NCBI GenBank assembly: GCA_030533445.1
Contig: CM060076.1
Span: forward strand, 5,522,501-5,586,500
Source of the DNA: Cyprinodon diabolis
Taxonomy: Eukaryota; Chordata; Actinopteri; Cyprinodontiformes; Cyprinodontidae
Direction of reading: 5' to 3'
DNA length: 64,000 bases
The notes below the pieces were generated by a model, which was given only the letters and a program-made list of their open reading frames with translations, searched no databases and had not been told where the DNA came from. A program made the translations under genes and the position numbers. This document shows, piece after piece, positions 47,001 through 56,458 of the stretch (position 1 is its first letter; every line of letters starts with the position of its first letter).

Positions 47001-47640
47001 AAAAGAAAAAGCTTTCTGTGTCACTTTATTTATTCCCCAAAGAATTCAGCTGATATCAATTTAAAGATGCCATAACACTATAATAAAGTAGAAAAATAAT
47101 CATTTAAAACATTTATCAAGTTTATTTGCTAATGATGCATAAGGGTGCATTAAATATCAAACTGCTAAGCTTTCAATTCATGATCTTTATCTATGATGCA
47201 CCCTAATTAATGCACTGAAGTTAAAAGTTAGATAATCTTTTCTGCCTGTAGTGTATTTTAAAATTAGGCAGTGTTGTTCCAAAAACATGTCTAATCCGTG
47301 AGATGATAATCCGTTACTATCTTAAGACCAAACCCAGCCATCAATCTGGTAAAATAAGAAAAGGTAACGTCACACAGTATCAGGTGACATGGAAATGGGC
47401 AACAGCAGGCTCAGTGTTGATAGTGACTGACCCCTAAGTGCAGTAAAGACGTCGCACAGATCCAGTAGTTGCATTACAAAGTGCTGCTGTGTGATAGCTG
47501 CGTATTTTTAGATACCTTCAAAAGTTCAGGAATGTTCCCCATGCAGCACATAACAGCCCTGCAAGAGTCCAGTACACAAGGCATGTATAAAATAATGACA
47601 CTGTCTGAGGTAATGGCTTACCTTCAGCAGCATCTGTCAT
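2078..47640 (-). CDS. trdn: triadin, 31-exon gene model
   Basis: Single-pass protein of junctional sarcoplasmic reticulum that ties calsequestrin to the ryanodine receptor. Identification rests on three anchors. The N-terminal exon has the VIDGK block, [12 protein letters not shown] and a membrane segment ending MFDLADYK. The next exon begins [14 protein letters not shown]. The last exon contains YFQCIYF and RPFTPA, matching the conserved triadin C-terminus. Between them are many short Lys/Glu-rich exons typical of the luminal domain. Coding exons: 47622-47640, 31569-31781, 27911-28036, 27741-27767, 25835-25900, 25553-25579, 21914-23467, 19783-19899, 19311-19514, 19171-19233, 17399-17437, 17199-17243, 17043-17111, 16875-16910, 16731-16778, 15818-15871, 15641-15688, 15280-15528, 13741-13785, 13605-13643, 13225-13269, 13107-13154, 12970-13017, 12843-12890, 12657-12695, 12499-12537, 12255-12365, 8994-9038, 8882-8908, 2943-2996, 2078-2226. 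They sum to 3741 nt (1246 aa plus stop) with no frame conflict. Mammalian triadin is about 730 aa; the excess is mainly the acidic exon. Some small exons may be missed or alternative. Confidence 0.9.
2943..2996 (-). CDS. trdn: triadin exon 30
   Basis: 54 bp, phase 1 to phase 1. Acceptor tttgttgcag, donor CCAA followed by gtaag. Encodes [17 protein letters not shown], a mixed acidic-basic luminal stretch. It ends in A rather than the usual G, as does exon 29. Confidence 0.78.
3660..4540 (+). mobile_element. internally deleted hAT-type DNA transposon remnant
   Basis: Begins with a GGTCCAGATCCGGACCC palindromic block and runs to about the GGTTACCCCTGC block. The middle contains a start-like ATGGGAAAGAAG region followed closely by transposase C-terminal sequence, so most of the transposase is deleted. 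Boundaries are approximate; no target duplication was identified. Confidence 0.5.
4036..4220 (+). pseudogene. hAT transposase C-terminal fragment
   Basis: From the ATG at 4036 the frame reads [20 protein letters not shown], resembling the hAT dimerisation-region motif in which a Cys-rich turn is followed by FS-M and a K-K-R-L stretch. It meets a stop at 4138-4140. Homology continues in another frame ([16 protein letters not shown]), so there is a frameshift. Dead relic. Confidence 0.65.
6469..6607 (+). pseudogene. MADF-domain start fragment (PIF/Harbinger-type)
   Basis: ATG at 6469 opens [20 protein letters not shown] and then SWREISQDL, the first helices of a MADF (Myb/SANT-like) domain as found in the accessory protein of PIF/Harbinger transposons. 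The frame stops soon after at 6605-6607. GC content is higher than in the surrounding intron from about 6190 to 6900, suggesting the whole block is a non-autonomous Harbinger derivative. I could not find its terminal repeats. Confidence 0.6.
7862..8029 (+). repeat. L2-type LINE 3' tail fragment
   Basis: Matches the tail at 35640-35915: GAGCCTGGTTCTGCTGG, then TTCCTGTTAAAAG, CTCTCCACTGTCGCT and CGCAATCAGCTGG in the same order. Degraded. Confidence 0.65.
8882..8908 (-). CDS. trdn: triadin exon 29 (27-bp microexon)
   Basis: 27 bp, phase 1 to phase 1. Acceptor gctctag, donor ACAA followed by gtaagtatg. Encodes DKEKQSPKT. Only 85 bp separate it from exon 28. Confidence 0.65.
8994..9038 (-). CDS. 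trdn: triadin exon 28
   Basis: 45 bp, phase 1. Acceptor tctctgacag, donor TCAG followed by gtataga. Encodes [15 protein letters not shown], a KEKE-type luminal segment. Confidence 0.82.
11503..12208. mobile_element. hAT-like MITE interrupted by another repeat
   Basis: The right end GATCGTTAGTTGCAGCCC is the inverse of a degraded left end CGGCTGAAACGATC. The left part also has the ATTGATTATTGAAATAATC motif common in this repeat type. A separate dispersed repeat (11817-12166) lies inside. No 8-bp duplication is visible. Confidence 0.55.
11817..12166 (+). repeat. dispersed repeat copy 2
   Basis: Fuller copy of the repeat seen at 54978-55322. It starts near CATCCATTTTCCATC, passes through GACAGGTTGCCAGTCCATCG and GGACTGTGGGAGGAGCCGGG, and ends at the CTACCCACTGCACCACTGAG block. 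Probably the 3' region of a non-LTR element. Confidence 0.75.
12255..12365 (-). CDS. trdn: triadin exon 27
   Basis: 111 bp, phase 1. Acceptor acagattcag, donor CCAG followed by gtaaccc. Encodes [17 protein letters not shown] and then [14 protein letters not shown], the most Arg/Pro-rich of the downstream exons. Confidence 0.8.
12499..12537 (-). CDS. trdn: triadin exon 26
   Basis: 39 bp, phase 1. Acceptor gagcgtcag, donor AAAG followed by gtacag. Encodes [13 protein letters not shown]. Confidence 0.78.
12657..12695 (-). CDS. trdn: triadin exon 25
   Basis: 39 bp, phase 1. Acceptor gcctgcag, donor ACAG followed by gtaacg. Encodes [13 protein letters not shown]. An alternative upstream acceptor (ttagag) would bring a stop into frame, so the inner one is chosen. 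Confidence 0.75.
12843..12890 (-). CDS. trdn: triadin exon 24
   Basis: 48 bp, phase 1. Acceptor gttttcctcag, donor AAAAG followed by gtaacc. Encodes [16 protein letters not shown]. Confidence 0.83.
12970..13017 (-). CDS. trdn: triadin exon 23
   Basis: 48 bp, phase 1. Acceptor atttctacag, donor AAAAG followed by gtacat. Encodes [16 protein letters not shown]. It resembles exons 21 and 22 (shared ADAK or DAKK ending), suggesting internal exon duplication. Confidence 0.84.
13107..13154 (-). CDS. trdn: triadin exon 22
   Basis: 48 bp, phase 1. Acceptor tttatctacag, donor AGAG followed by gttatt. Encodes [16 protein letters not shown]. The donor is weaker than its neighbours (gttatt). Confidence 0.8.
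13225..13269 (-). CDS. trdn: triadin exon 21
   Basis: 45 bp, phase 1. Acceptor gttttctcag, donor AAAG followed by gtgagg. Encodes [15 protein letters not shown]. Confidence 0.85.
13605..13643 (-). CDS. trdn: triadin exon 20
   Basis: 39 bp, phase 1. Acceptor ttttacag, donor AAAAG followed by gtacaag. Encodes [13 protein letters not shown]. Confidence 0.8.
13741..13785 (-). CDS. trdn: triadin exon 19
   Basis: 45 bp, phase 1. Acceptor tcatttaag, donor AAAG followed by gtgcaaa. Encodes [15 protein letters not shown]. Confidence 0.83.
15280..15528 (-). CDS. trdn: triadin exon 18 (Pro/Gln-rich)
   Basis: Acceptor ttttttttcag. It encodes a Pro/Gln/Tyr-rich stretch ([20 protein letters not shown], then [16 protein letters not shown]), followed by acidic [20 protein letters not shown] and SASKK. 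The internal-exon donor would be AAAAAGG followed by gtcaca, which keeps phase 1 (249 bp) but is weak. If it is not used, the frame runs on for [10 protein letters not shown] and stops at 15248-15250, giving a truncated protein. Mammalian triadin also has a Pro-rich segment near its middle. Confidence 0.8.
15641..15688 (-). CDS. trdn: triadin exon 17
   Basis: 48 bp, phase 1. Acceptor cctattttccag, donor TCAG followed by gtattt. Encodes [16 protein letters not shown]. Confidence 0.72.
15818..15871 (-). CDS. trdn: triadin exon 16
   Basis: 54 bp, phase 1. Acceptor ttttttctgcag, donor TACG followed by gtaggtc. Encodes [18 protein letters not shown], with two Cys that could form luminal disulfides. 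Confidence 0.78.
16731..16778 (-). CDS. trdn: triadin exon 15
   Basis: 48 bp, phase 1. Acceptor tcatcactag, donor GACG followed by gtacgg. Encodes [16 protein letters not shown]. Confidence 0.8.
16875..16910 (-). CDS. trdn: triadin exon 14
   Basis: 36 bp, phase 1. Acceptor cttccaacag, donor AAAAG followed by gtaagg. Encodes [12 protein letters not shown], strongly basic. Confidence 0.75.
17043..17111 (-). CDS. trdn: triadin exon 13
   Basis: Donor AAAG followed by gtatgtgg. The better-looking acceptor at 17094 gives 52 bp and breaks frame. The acceptor tttgatccag at 17111 gives 69 bp and keeps phase 1, encoding [20 protein letters not shown] and LLK. The 5' boundary is therefore chosen on frame, not splice strength. 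Confidence 0.6.
17199..17243 (-). CDS. trdn: triadin exon 12
   Basis: 45 bp, phase 1. Acceptor ctttaag, donor CAAG followed by gtaact. Encodes [15 protein letters not shown]. Confidence 0.78.
17399..17437 (-). CDS. trdn: triadin exon 11
   Basis: 39 bp, phase 1. Acceptor cctttttag, donor AAAAG followed by gtaaat. Encodes [17 protein letters not shown] is a basophilic-kinase-like site. Confidence 0.75.
17704..18053 (+). repeat. minisatellite, about 31-bp unit
   Basis: About eleven diverged tandem units of 27-35 bp in a triadin intron. Each has an ACTTTAGCAC-like start followed by a TTGGCTCCCAAGGGGG-like end. The GC content stands out from the AT-rich intron. The 112-aa ORF through it reflects the repeat, not a gene. 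Confidence 0.8.
18075..18460 (-). repeat. L2-type LINE 3' tail
   Basis: Inverse of the tail at 35640-35915: TTCAGTTTATTTCTATAG, then CTCAAGGCACTTTACAG, GAAAACCAGCTGATT, GCGACAGTGGAGAGGAAAA and TAACAGGAAGAAACCTCCAG. Confidence 0.75.
19171..19233 (-). CDS. trdn: triadin exon 10
   Basis: 63 bp, phase 1. Acceptor gtgatttcag, donor AAAAG followed by gtttgtc. Encodes [20 protein letters not shown] and K. It has a CPC motif. Confidence 0.75.
19311..19514 (-). CDS. trdn: triadin exon 9 (KEKE region)
   Basis: 204 bp, phase 1. Acceptor ttcccatcag, donor GCTG followed by gttaga. Alternating charge: [18 protein letters not shown], then [20 protein letters not shown], then [16 protein letters not shown]. 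Such alternating Lys/Glu stretches in mammalian triadin bind calsequestrin. Confidence 0.88.
19783..19899 (-). CDS. trdn: triadin exon 8
   Basis: 117 bp, phase 1. Acceptor ctatttgaag, donor GCTG followed by gtatgg. Encodes [20 protein letters not shown] and then [18 protein letters not shown]. Acidic, continuing the character of exon 7. Confidence 0.85.
19993..20034. repeat. (TA)n microsatellite
   Basis: About 21 uninterrupted AT dinucleotides in a triadin intron. Confidence 0.95.
20199..20902. mobile_element. hAT-type MITE
   Basis: 704 bp bounded by exact 8-bp duplications ATGCTTCC (20191-20198 and 20903-20910). Ends are the inverted pair CATGGGCGGTTCTA and TCTAGAACCGCCACTG. No transposase frame. 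GGGGCC-rich ends and an AT-rich middle. Confidence 0.82.
21914..23467 (-). CDS. trdn: triadin exon 7, giant acidic exon
   Basis: 1554 bp, phase 1. Acceptor attctttacag followed by TTATAGAAATGC; donor CTTGCAG followed by gtatgg. It opens [19 protein letters not shown] and then runs about 500 residues dominated by Glu and Asp. The first third is nearly pure E/D with Tyr ([20 protein letters not shown]). The rest carries Ser-acidic motifs such as [15 protein letters not shown] and [14 protein letters not shown]. With the membrane segment upstream it lies in the SR lumen (model residues about 160-677). Mammalian triadin has only a short acidic run at the matching place. The sequence suits low-affinity calcium binding and S-x-E or CK2-type phosphorylation; both are inferred. 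Serine-rich ORFs on the opposite strand are mirror images. Confidence 0.83.
23468..25552 (-). other. triadin intron 6
   Basis: AT-rich, 2.1 kb. No repeat or exon recognised; short ORFs near 24707-25056 show no family resemblance. Confidence 0.6.
25553..25579 (-). CDS. trdn: triadin exon 6 (27-bp microexon)
   Basis: 27 bp, phase 1. Acceptor tctatgcag, donor AAAG followed by gtacgt. Encodes GEFLPPRSK. Confidence 0.65.
25835..25900 (-). CDS. trdn: probable triadin exon 5
   Basis: 66 bp, phase 1. Acceptor ttttcaaag, donor AAAG followed by gtattgg. In phase it reads [20 protein letters not shown] and P-K, charged as in neighbouring exons. The AAG acceptor is weak and the exon could be alternative. 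A basic ORF in another frame here is not supported. Confidence 0.58.
26123..27342 (-). mobile_element. Tc1/mariner element, DD36E type
   Basis: 1220 bp bounded by TA. Terminal repeats CACTCACCGGCGACTTTATT (left) and the inverse of AATAAAGTGGCCGGTGAGTG (right) differ at one base over about 25. A transposase frame fills most of the element on the minus strand. It lies in the intron between triadin exons 4 and 5, in the same orientation as the gene. Confidence 0.92.
26155..27177 (-). pseudogene. Tc1/mariner transposase with one premature stop
   Basis: 341-codon frame. The N-terminus ([20 protein letters not shown], then [20 protein letters not shown]) is the paired-like helix-turn-helix DNA-binding region. 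Catalytic residues: first D in VAWSDESRF, second D in [10 protein letters not shown], and E in [12 protein letters not shown]. There are 36 residues between the second D and the E, so the triad is DD36E. The C-terminus ends GGPTRY. A single in-frame TAG at 26752-26754 (codon 142), just before the first catalytic D, breaks it. The frame is otherwise continuous, so the lesion is recent. Confidence 0.9.
27741..27767 (-). CDS. trdn: triadin exon 4 (27-bp microexon)
   Basis: 27 bp, phase 1. Acceptor tttctttgcag, donor AAAAG followed by gtttgt. Encodes GTLYAVRKK. Only 143 bp separate it from exon 3. Confidence 0.7.
27911..28036 (-). CDS. trdn: triadin exon 3 (membrane-proximal luminal)
   Basis: 126 bp, phase 1. 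Acceptor ctgtttaag, donor GAAG followed by gtaacc. Encodes [20 protein letters not shown], then [19 protein letters not shown]. It lines up with the mammalian segment just after the membrane span, where an S-DP-K-V motif is followed by an amphipathic helix and an acidic run. Confidence 0.92.
29459..29784 (-). repeat. dispersed repeat copy 3
   Basis: Inverse copy of the repeat at 11817-12166. It contains GGGGTCTTTCTGCATGGAGT, CAGCTTCCTCCCACAGTCC and GACTGGCGACCTGTCCAGGG, and ends in a short (TGGA)n run at 29762-29781. Confidence 0.8.
29820..30336 (+). repeat. LTR-like or other repeat-derived block
   Basis: GC-richer than the intron around it. It has a CTTAATAAAAG polyadenylation-like signal at 30264-30269 followed by CCCACTGTCTGTCTTGCC and an ending in CA, as in the R-U5 part of an LTR. 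No partner LTR or duplication is visible, so solo LTR is only a suggestion. Confidence 0.3.
31088..31124. repeat. perfect 15-bp hairpin
   Basis: CTATGACCTGGATGA, a 7-nt spacer TTCTCAG, and its exact inverse. It is followed by a TTCGCTTCCCATCCAGGAAG block, so it is probably the end of a dispersed repeat. Confidence 0.8.
31569..31781 (-). CDS. trdn: triadin exon 2 (cytosolic tail and membrane span)
   Basis: 213 bp, phase 1. Acceptor ctcctttttcag, donor GCAG followed by gtagag. Encodes [18 protein letters not shown], then [15 protein letters not shown], then the hydrophobic [19 protein letters not shown] (model residues about 48-68) and DLADYKTIA. It matches the mammalian N-terminus in order: T-rich start, VID, TED, TFSSP-AW, MFDL-DYK. 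The upstream in-frame Met belongs to intron sequence. Confidence 0.95.
32027..32725. mobile_element. hAT-type MITE
   Basis: 699 bp bounded by exact 8-bp duplications ATTTTATT (32019-32026 and 32726-32733). Terminal repeats begin TAGGGATGCACGATAT at both ends. Subterminal ATCGG repeats occur on both sides. Inside is a second inverted pair, CGCGGTATCGATCTATTTTA (near 32395) against the inverse of TAAAATAGATGGATACCGCG (near 32495). No coding frame. Confidence 0.9.
34760..34830 (+). repeat. non-LTR element tail with (CAAT)n-like end
   Basis: CCAATGTGAAATCAATAAAG followed by CAATCAATCAAT, a typical 3' end of a non-LTR retrotransposon. The body upstream is not recognisable. Confidence 0.4.
35302..35601 (+). 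pseudogene. L2-type reverse transcriptase C-terminal fragment
   Basis: Reads [20 protein letters not shown], then [20 protein letters not shown], then [10 protein letters not shown] and [12 protein letters not shown], ending in a stop at 35599-35601. This order is characteristic of the C-terminus of L2/CR1-group LINE polyproteins. It is truncated at the 5' side. Confidence 0.85.
35640..35915 (+). repeat. L2-type LINE 3' UTR
   Basis: Directly follows the coding fragment. It has GAGCCTGGTTCTACTGGGGG, CCTCTCCACTGTCGCTTCAA, GCAATCAGCTGG and the ending TATATAAATAAACTGCATT. Fragments of the same tail occur at 7862-8029 and 18075-18460. Confidence 0.8.
36505..37237 (+). repeat. 5' LTR of Gypsy element
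   Basis: 733 bp, from TGTCAGGACTC to GAACATGACA. TATA-like TATAAG at 36639-36644; the transcript start predicted from this is about 36670. AATAAA at 37164-37169. Confidence 0.95.
36639..36680 (+). promoter_or_regulatory. Gypsy LTR TATA box and inferred transcript start
   Basis: TATAAG at 36639-36644. About 26 bases downstream, at 36670, GCCAGTGTGTT begins. Its exact complement lies just after the LTR, which supports 36670 as the 5' end of the RNA. Confidence 0.65.
37232..38215 (+). CDS. Gypsy gag polyprotein
   Basis: 328-residue structural protein frame. The ATG at 37232 lies in the last six bases of the 5' LTR, and no other Met is available for a long stretch; an upstream in-frame ATG at 37187 lies wholly within the LTR. 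An N-terminal coiled-coil-like region ([20 protein letters not shown]) is followed by a Pro/Ala-rich linker, a capsid-like region, and a CCHC zinc knuckle ([14 protein letters not shown], spacing CX2CX4HX4C) near the end. No internal stop. Confidence 0.88.
   Translation: MTEEHTGQTDPADTFGRALNAQQDQIRGLESTVLAVQNQLLGVAAQLNQLTGLLSASAQPAASAQPDPDPGPAPADSFSPVPETFSPSPEKFSGDSVDCSGFLFQCSLALNRSPRSFPHDDSKIAFILRLLTGRALRWAESRFPDCRRFRCSFSEFITEFKMVFAAESDETTDSRRLLALRQRGKRVADFAIEFRTLAAAAGWEERALKTVFFQALDEPLKDELARLEVPASLNEFISLAVRLDNRLRGRFRGRAERSLPSFPPDPIPGRPAARPPSPPEPMQLGRLRLTPEERQQRIAAKLCIYCASPNHFIGDCPERSKDRVRRL
37242..37252 (+). promoter_or_regulatory. primer-binding site, self-priming type
   Basis: AACACACTGGC, four bases after the LTR end and inside gag. 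It is the exact 11-base complement of GCCAGTGTGTT at 36670-36680, the inferred RNA 5' end. Fungal Tf1 primes reverse transcription with the first 11 bases of its own RNA, so this is a self-priming site rather than a tRNA site. Confidence 0.75.
38185..41454 (+). CDS. Gypsy pol polyprotein
   Basis: The frame opens after a stop at 38182-38184 and overlaps the end of gag by 31 bases in the -1 frame, so expression probably needs a -1 frameshift. Aspartic protease: ALVDSG at about 38325. Reverse transcriptase: [11 protein letters not shown] near 39275. RNase [10 protein letters not shown] near 39720 and [10 protein letters not shown] near 39935. Integrase: zinc region with CPVCAQNK, then catalytic D in ALDFVTGL, D in LSDRGPQFT and E in TNGQTERLN. 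It ends in a chromodomain ([17 protein letters not shown]) cut short by TGA at 41452-41454. The core is otherwise open for about 1090 codons. Confidence 0.92.
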   Translation, partial: AVKRPGPPAVAGRPSDQVKLSAPAPPRLCLRAALISSRETFKFSALVDSGCDFNLIDCSFVQRSQLETVPLCTPLKVSALDGGALPQITHRTKPLELVVSGNHREQISFLVFPVKQAPLVLGYSWLQQHNPNINWADRRIEAWSIKCHSSCLLSAEPASPITVQPSAEVDPEMLRLVPESYHDLKLVFSKSQACSLPPHRPYDCAINLLPGAPLPASRLYNISQAERQALEKYIKESLAARLIRPSSSPLGAGFFFVAKKDGSLRPCIDYRGLNAITVKNRYPLPLLSSALEPVQSATVFSKLDLRNAYHLVRIRRGDEWKTAFKTPLGHFEYLVMPFGLSNAPAVFQSLVNDVLRDFLNLFVFVYLDDILIYSRTLSEHRHHVRLVLQRLLENRLFVKAEKCEFHKPSVTFLGLILEGGRVRSDPEKIRAVLEWPEPENRRELQRFLGFANFYRRFIRGYSQIAAPLHALTSVKTSFRWNTEADSAFRDLKDRFSKAPILVHPDPSKQFIVEIDASDTGVGAVLSQCSGLDQKMHPCAFFSRRLSPAERNYDVGDRELLAIKLALEEWRHWLEGSEQPVQIWTDHKNLAYLQTAKRLNPRQARWSLFFSRFNLSISYRPGSKNLKPDALSRLYAPHDSVKEPSPILPPTCTFGALQWEILDLISQALPADPDPGNGPPNRTYVPSSVRPRLIQWAHSEKLSAHPGILRTIKFISRRFWWPDLPKDVKQFVLACPVCAQNKPSNRPPAGLLQSLPVPERPWSHIALDFVTGLPSSQGMTTILTVTDRFSKACHLIPLRKLPSAFQTAQLLVKHVFRQHGIPLDVLSDRGPQFTSRVWKEFAVALGARYSLTSGYHPQTNGQTERLNQELETALRCLTSTNPSDWCQFLPWVEYAHNSHVSTATGISPFEASLGYQPPLFPDDHKEIAVPSVAHHIHRCKRVWTQTIQALNRTSELNRRFADRRRVPAPSYHPGQRVWLSTRNLPSRSSHRKLLPRFTGPYEIVSVLSPTTVRLRLPSHSRTHPTFHVSQIKPVLSSPFCPPAEPPPPTLDHLGRQVQRVVASRRRGRGYQYLVDWVGCGPEERFWFLPP
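41438..41515 (+). pseudogene. frameshifted end of pol chromodomain
   Basis: After the pol stop, the typical chromodomain tail continues in another frame ([20 protein letters not shown], then H and a stop at about 41513-41515). A single-base length change near 41435-41450 would explain this. It removes the last part of the chromodomain only. Confidence 0.75.
41514..41526 (+). promoter_or_regulatory. polypurine tract
   Basis: GAGGGGGGGGTGG immediately before the 3' LTR; expected plus-strand priming site. Confidence 0.85.
41527..42260 (+). repeat. 3' LTR of Gypsy element
   Basis: 734 bp, one base longer than the 5' copy (a T-run in TTCTTTTTTGCC). Three substitutions noticed: CTAACC to CTCACC, GCTACG to GCTGCG, and TCCCCGT to TCCCTGT. 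AATAAA at 42187-42192. Confidence 0.95.
43453..44322. mobile_element. hAT-like MITE
   Basis: 870 bp with ends CAGTGGCGGCTGG and the inverse CCAGCCGCCACTG. The start motif resembles the MITE at 20199-20902. I see no 8-bp duplication, so the insertion is old or one end is rearranged. Confidence 0.7.
47622..47640 (-). CDS. trdn: triadin exon 1 (start codon)
   Basis: ATG at 47638-47640, reading MTDAAE, then one base and the donor gtaagc. Spliced to exon 2 it gives [20 protein letters not shown], which parallels the mammalian M-T-E start with a Thr run before VID. The phase is exactly right, and this is the only such start I found upstream of exon 2. Confidence 0.75.
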
Positions 47641-48679
47641 TGTTCCAATATTAAAATCCTCCAAAAAGTCAATCCTTTGTGCAGGTTATGTTTCCATGAA
47701 GACAAAATATCAGGTTTTTCCTCCTTTAAACAGCTTAATCCCACTGGGTGTTTAATCCCAGGGTGTTTGGAAGAAAAAAAAAAAAAACTCTTAAGCCCAG
47801 CAGGATCACGACTGTTCTATGTAAATCGGCACTTCCTTTATTTCATCACAAGTCCCAAAAATTCCTCCTGGATCCAGACGTGTGCTTACATTGGTCTTAA
47901 AAACTACCCAAGTGGAAAATGTAGAGAGACAGAGTGGCAGAGACCAAGTTTAGAAAGTCAGTGTCTTTGCCCTTTGGCAGGTTGGGTTTGCAGATACAGC
48001 AGCCCCCCCACCCCCACACCCGGCTCTGACAGAATTAGACTGACCGAAGGGACTGCTGGGGGGGATCCAAGCAAAAGGCAAAAGTGAAAGAAGAACTTTG
48101 ATGTAACTTTATCCCAGCAGCTGGTGTTTCTGCACCAGTCATGTGACCATAGTGTGTCTAAGATGTTCATACTGGTCTTTCAAGGTAACTATTTTTTTAA
48201 TGAGTTTGATGGAAAATTTTAACTGCCACTTAAAAAGCCCTGAACCTAATTGGGTGCTGTTGCATTCATGCTGGGTTTCAGAGCAGGAGATATTTTTAGA
48301 GGGAGATTCTGCTGTCGGTATTCTGCCTCGCCTTTTAAGGCCAGAGGTGTGACCCCAACGTCCCACCCACCCACTCCCCCTCCAGACATTCACTAATCAC
48401 TCTGCACCAGACCTCCACTGCTCCATACAGAGCTATCAAGTGGTGATCAGAGCAGACTGAGGAATAGAGGATTTCAGGGCCTTTATTGTAGTGAAACTAA
48501 GAAACTTAACAGATCACTAGATGTATATGACAGAATTTTGTCAGGAGAACTGAATGTTCGAAATAGCTTGAGAATAAAGGTTTTAAGAAAAAAACATGAA
48601 CACAATTTCAAAATTAACCTTTTTTTAACGTCTGAAAGAAAAAAAAGTAGACTGAAAGGTCATGTCTGTTTGGTTACTG

Positions 48680-48689
48680 CTATAAATAG
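48680..48689. promoter_or_regulatory. MEF2-consensus / TATA-like site upstream of triadin
   Basis: CTATAAATAG fits the MEF2 consensus (YTA, four A/T, TAR) and, on the minus strand, reads CTATTTATAG, which could also serve as a TATA box. It lies 1.04 kb upstream of the triadin ATG. MEF2 drives many muscle genes, but a 10-base AT-rich match can occur by chance. Confidence 0.3.
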
Positions 48690-48929
48690 AATGCACAGGC
48701 ATCCATGAATTTTATCTCACAGAAGAATGCTGATGGTGGTTTCTGATAGCAGAATTTGTCTTGCACAAAACATTTCCATCTCTTTAAATATTTAGGAGTG
48801 CATATTTTTTCATGAAATACAAATAAAAAACTTTTAAATTCAGCAGGTTAAAAAAGAATGGTGCAAAAGATATCCTCCATTTTAAACATATGGCAGTGTA
48901 GATTTTCTTGCTAATGCCATACTCTAGGC

Positions 48930-49143
48930 CACAGGTGTCAAAGTCGTTCCAGAAAGGGCCGTGTGGCTGCTGGTTTTCTTTCCACCCAAGCAGTAGCACA
49001 CCAGACTCCATTCATCTCATCAAGGTGAGTCTAGTCTTAACCTGATGACGTGATGGGATGAATGGAGTCTGGTGTGCTACTGCTTGGGTGGAAAGAAAAC
49101 CAGCAGCCACACGGCCCTTTCTGGAACGACTTTGACACCCCTG
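48930..49143. mobile_element. palindromic hAT-type MITE
   Basis: 214 bp flanked by exact 8-bp duplications CTCTAGGC (48922-48929 and 49144-49151). Nearly the whole element is one inverted repeat with arms of about 90-100 bp (for example AGGGCCGTGTGGCTGCTGG left, its exact inverse right) and a small central loop. Ends carry GGTGTCAAAGTCG. Confidence 0.9.
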
Positions 49144-49292
49144 CTCTAGGCCTATCACAATAATCAATGAATTTGTTAATCGAATGATGAAAAATATCCA
49201 GAGGATAAATAAAAATAATATTAATGATTTTTATATCAATTGTTGTTTGTTTTCCTTTTGTTTTCCTGTATTTGTACCAAAGAGTCTGAACA

Positions 49293-49930
49293 TCAAAAGG
49301 TGTCACTCTCTTGATTCGGTATCCAGTAACCCTCCCTTCTCGTGATCTTACTGTCAAGTAGGATTAACAGGATCAATCCGGTGATGATATGCTCAAAATC
49401 GTCTCCCTTACCTCCCAATGGATCAAATTGAGAGGTTATTTGCTCGATCAGCTCTTCTGACACTGCATGGTCAACAGGTGGCACAGTTACTCTTTTAGGC
49501 CAGTCCAGCAACTGCTCATGTGTACCAGATGTGGACATATGTGCTGAGGATTCAAATTCAGCAGTGGCTGGACCTTTCACAGGTGGCATAACATTTGCAG
49601 TCCTTCTCTATCCACCATGGACAGTTCCAAAAATGTCCTTCATTGCTGTTGTTTTTGTTTCTGCCGATGTTGCGAACCCTTATGAAAATTTGCAGGGGAG
49701 TCATGTGATGCTTGGTCCTGAAATAATGTTCTGTTATAATCCAGGTACCAGTGAAGTGTTGGTGGTATCCATTAATTCGAGGTAAATAAACATAATAAAG
49801 AGCCAAAATGTGCAGTTCATTGTCAAGGTCAATAGTGCTCTGACTTTCCAGAAAATTAAAGAAACCACAGTAGATGTTTGCCATACCAGGCCACCAGTAT
49901 CTCCAGTCTCTCAATTCTCTGTTTATTGTC
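49293..49930 (-). pseudogene. integrase-core-like transposon-derived gene relic
   Basis: Two minus-strand frames join near 49560-49610. The upstream one reads NRELRDWRYWWPGMANIYC, then ESQSTIDLDNELHILALYYV and YLPRI, then HHMTPLQIF. This resembles the tail of the integrase-catalytic ORFs that occur in many copies in fish genomes (pattern R-LRDW..., D-NELH-FALHYV-LPRI, TP-QLW). The downstream frame has VPPVDHAVSEELIEQITSQF. The frameshift and lack of an upstream catalytic part show it is dead. Confidence 0.5.
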
Positions 49931-49959
49931 CAATTTACACTACCCTCTGAAACTGTGTG

Positions 49960-50045
49960 CGTGGTTGTGTGTTTCTGATCTGCCCTGCAACAGACTGGGT
50001 CCTGTCCAGGGTGTACCCCATCTTTTGCCCATAGGCTGCTGGAAG
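49960..50045 (-). repeat. dispersed repeat fragment (copy 4)
   Basis: TGCCCTGCAACAGACTGG, then TCCTGTCCAGGGTGTACCCC and TTTTGCCCATAG, matching the inverse of the 11817-12166 repeat. Confidence 0.65.
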
Positions 50046-51061
50046 AGGAGTAGCGCTCTCTCTCTCTGTGCCTCTCTCTGTCTCCCGTGCTGCAAACTCG
50101 ACCCAATGGGCCCTCTCGGGTGATTGAGGAGCGAACTGGAGGAGCTCCACATCTCTCTCCGTAGCTCCCTGTGAGCCAGCTTCAGTCCGTTCCCACAGAT
50201 TGTGATGGGAAAGGAAAGGAGCATGCCAAGGGGGTGGTGGTGGTGGGGTCTGACGGACCTTACTTTATATACTTTACTTTATACTTACTTTATCATGTTA
50301 TACTTGTATACATTTATACTATCATTTCAGCTATTTGTGACATTAAAGCTTTCTGGAGATGCAGAAAAAGAAAGGTTTGGCACCCAGGGCACCGACTTTG
50401 CTTTTTTATGTTTCTTTCACACCGGTTGCTGAAACAGTTGGGTTTCCCTATCTGTGCAAAAGTAGAATTAAGTATTTCATTGTTTTATCAATTCAAATGT
50501 TTGTTTATTTTCACTTTCAAAAATAAGCCACAATGATGAAGAAAGTGTATTTATAATTCACATTGATAAATTGAGACATTCAAAGGAAATTAAATAGAAA
50601 ACAAGTTTTTTAAAACGTGTTGAGAATCACAGAAACGCAATAAAGATTACCATAATCTCCTACATTTACTTGGGATATTTGGGGAAAAAAATAAAGTTTA
50701 GATGTGATAGAAATCTTAAAGCAGTCTGGGGTCCCGATGGATTAGCTGAAGTAAATTGGTTTTGTCTAAAACTGACAGAGAGCAGAAAAGGTTGCAGGAA
50801 AGGAACAACAAAAATGTTAAATATTTTGCTCATCAGAGTATGTATTTATGTAGTTTTGGTTGAAAACAGGACATTATTGTTGTAGATTCAGGTGTAACAG
50901 CAACAAAATGACAGAAAAAACAAAACTATGCAGGTACACATAAAGGTAAGAAAAAAAATAATTAAAACAATAATGACATTTTGTAATAAGTGTGGACAAG
51001 TGGAACTTTTCTGAACTGAATTTTTCCTTTTTTAAAAAAAAAAAGGTTTTGAGTTTCCGTG

Positions 51062-56257
<5,196 letters not shown>

Positions 56258-56458
56258 ATTGCTGTAGAGGGATAAGGAAATTAAGATTTTTCATTAATAC
56301 ATTGAAAAAATGCATAAGATTTAAAAAAAATATAGAGTCCAACCATGAAACTTTTGTCTTTGCTGCTTCAACTGACTTCCTTTTAAAACTAATCAGACTC
56401 ATATCTGTGCAAAAAGTCCACAGCCTCAATTAAAAAATGTTAAAAGGTGATATCTTAC

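Larger units (their letters stand above)
31782..47621 (-). other. triadin intron 1
   Basis: 15.8 kb, one third of the gene. It contains a hAT MITE (32027-32725), an L2-type fragment (35302-35915), the Gypsy element (36505-42260) and another hAT MITE (43453-44322). The stretches 32726-35300 and 44323-47600 are AT-rich and I recognise no exon in them. Confidence 0.7.
47641..51061. other. region between triadin start and gene A
   Basis: Contains the triadin 5' UTR and promoter (not delimited), a MEF2-like or TATA-like site at 48680-48689, the palindromic MITE 48930-49143, an integrase-like relic (about 49293-49930) and a repeat fragment (49960-50045). Beyond 50050 it is AT-rich with nothing I recognise. 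The 136-aa plus-strand ORF at 47677-48087 lacks any family feature. Confidence 0.5.

Noticed and set aside
47677..48087. 136-aa plus-strand ORF next to triadin exon 1
   Set aside because: No motif or conserved composition, and it lies opposite the triadin 5' UTR/promoter.
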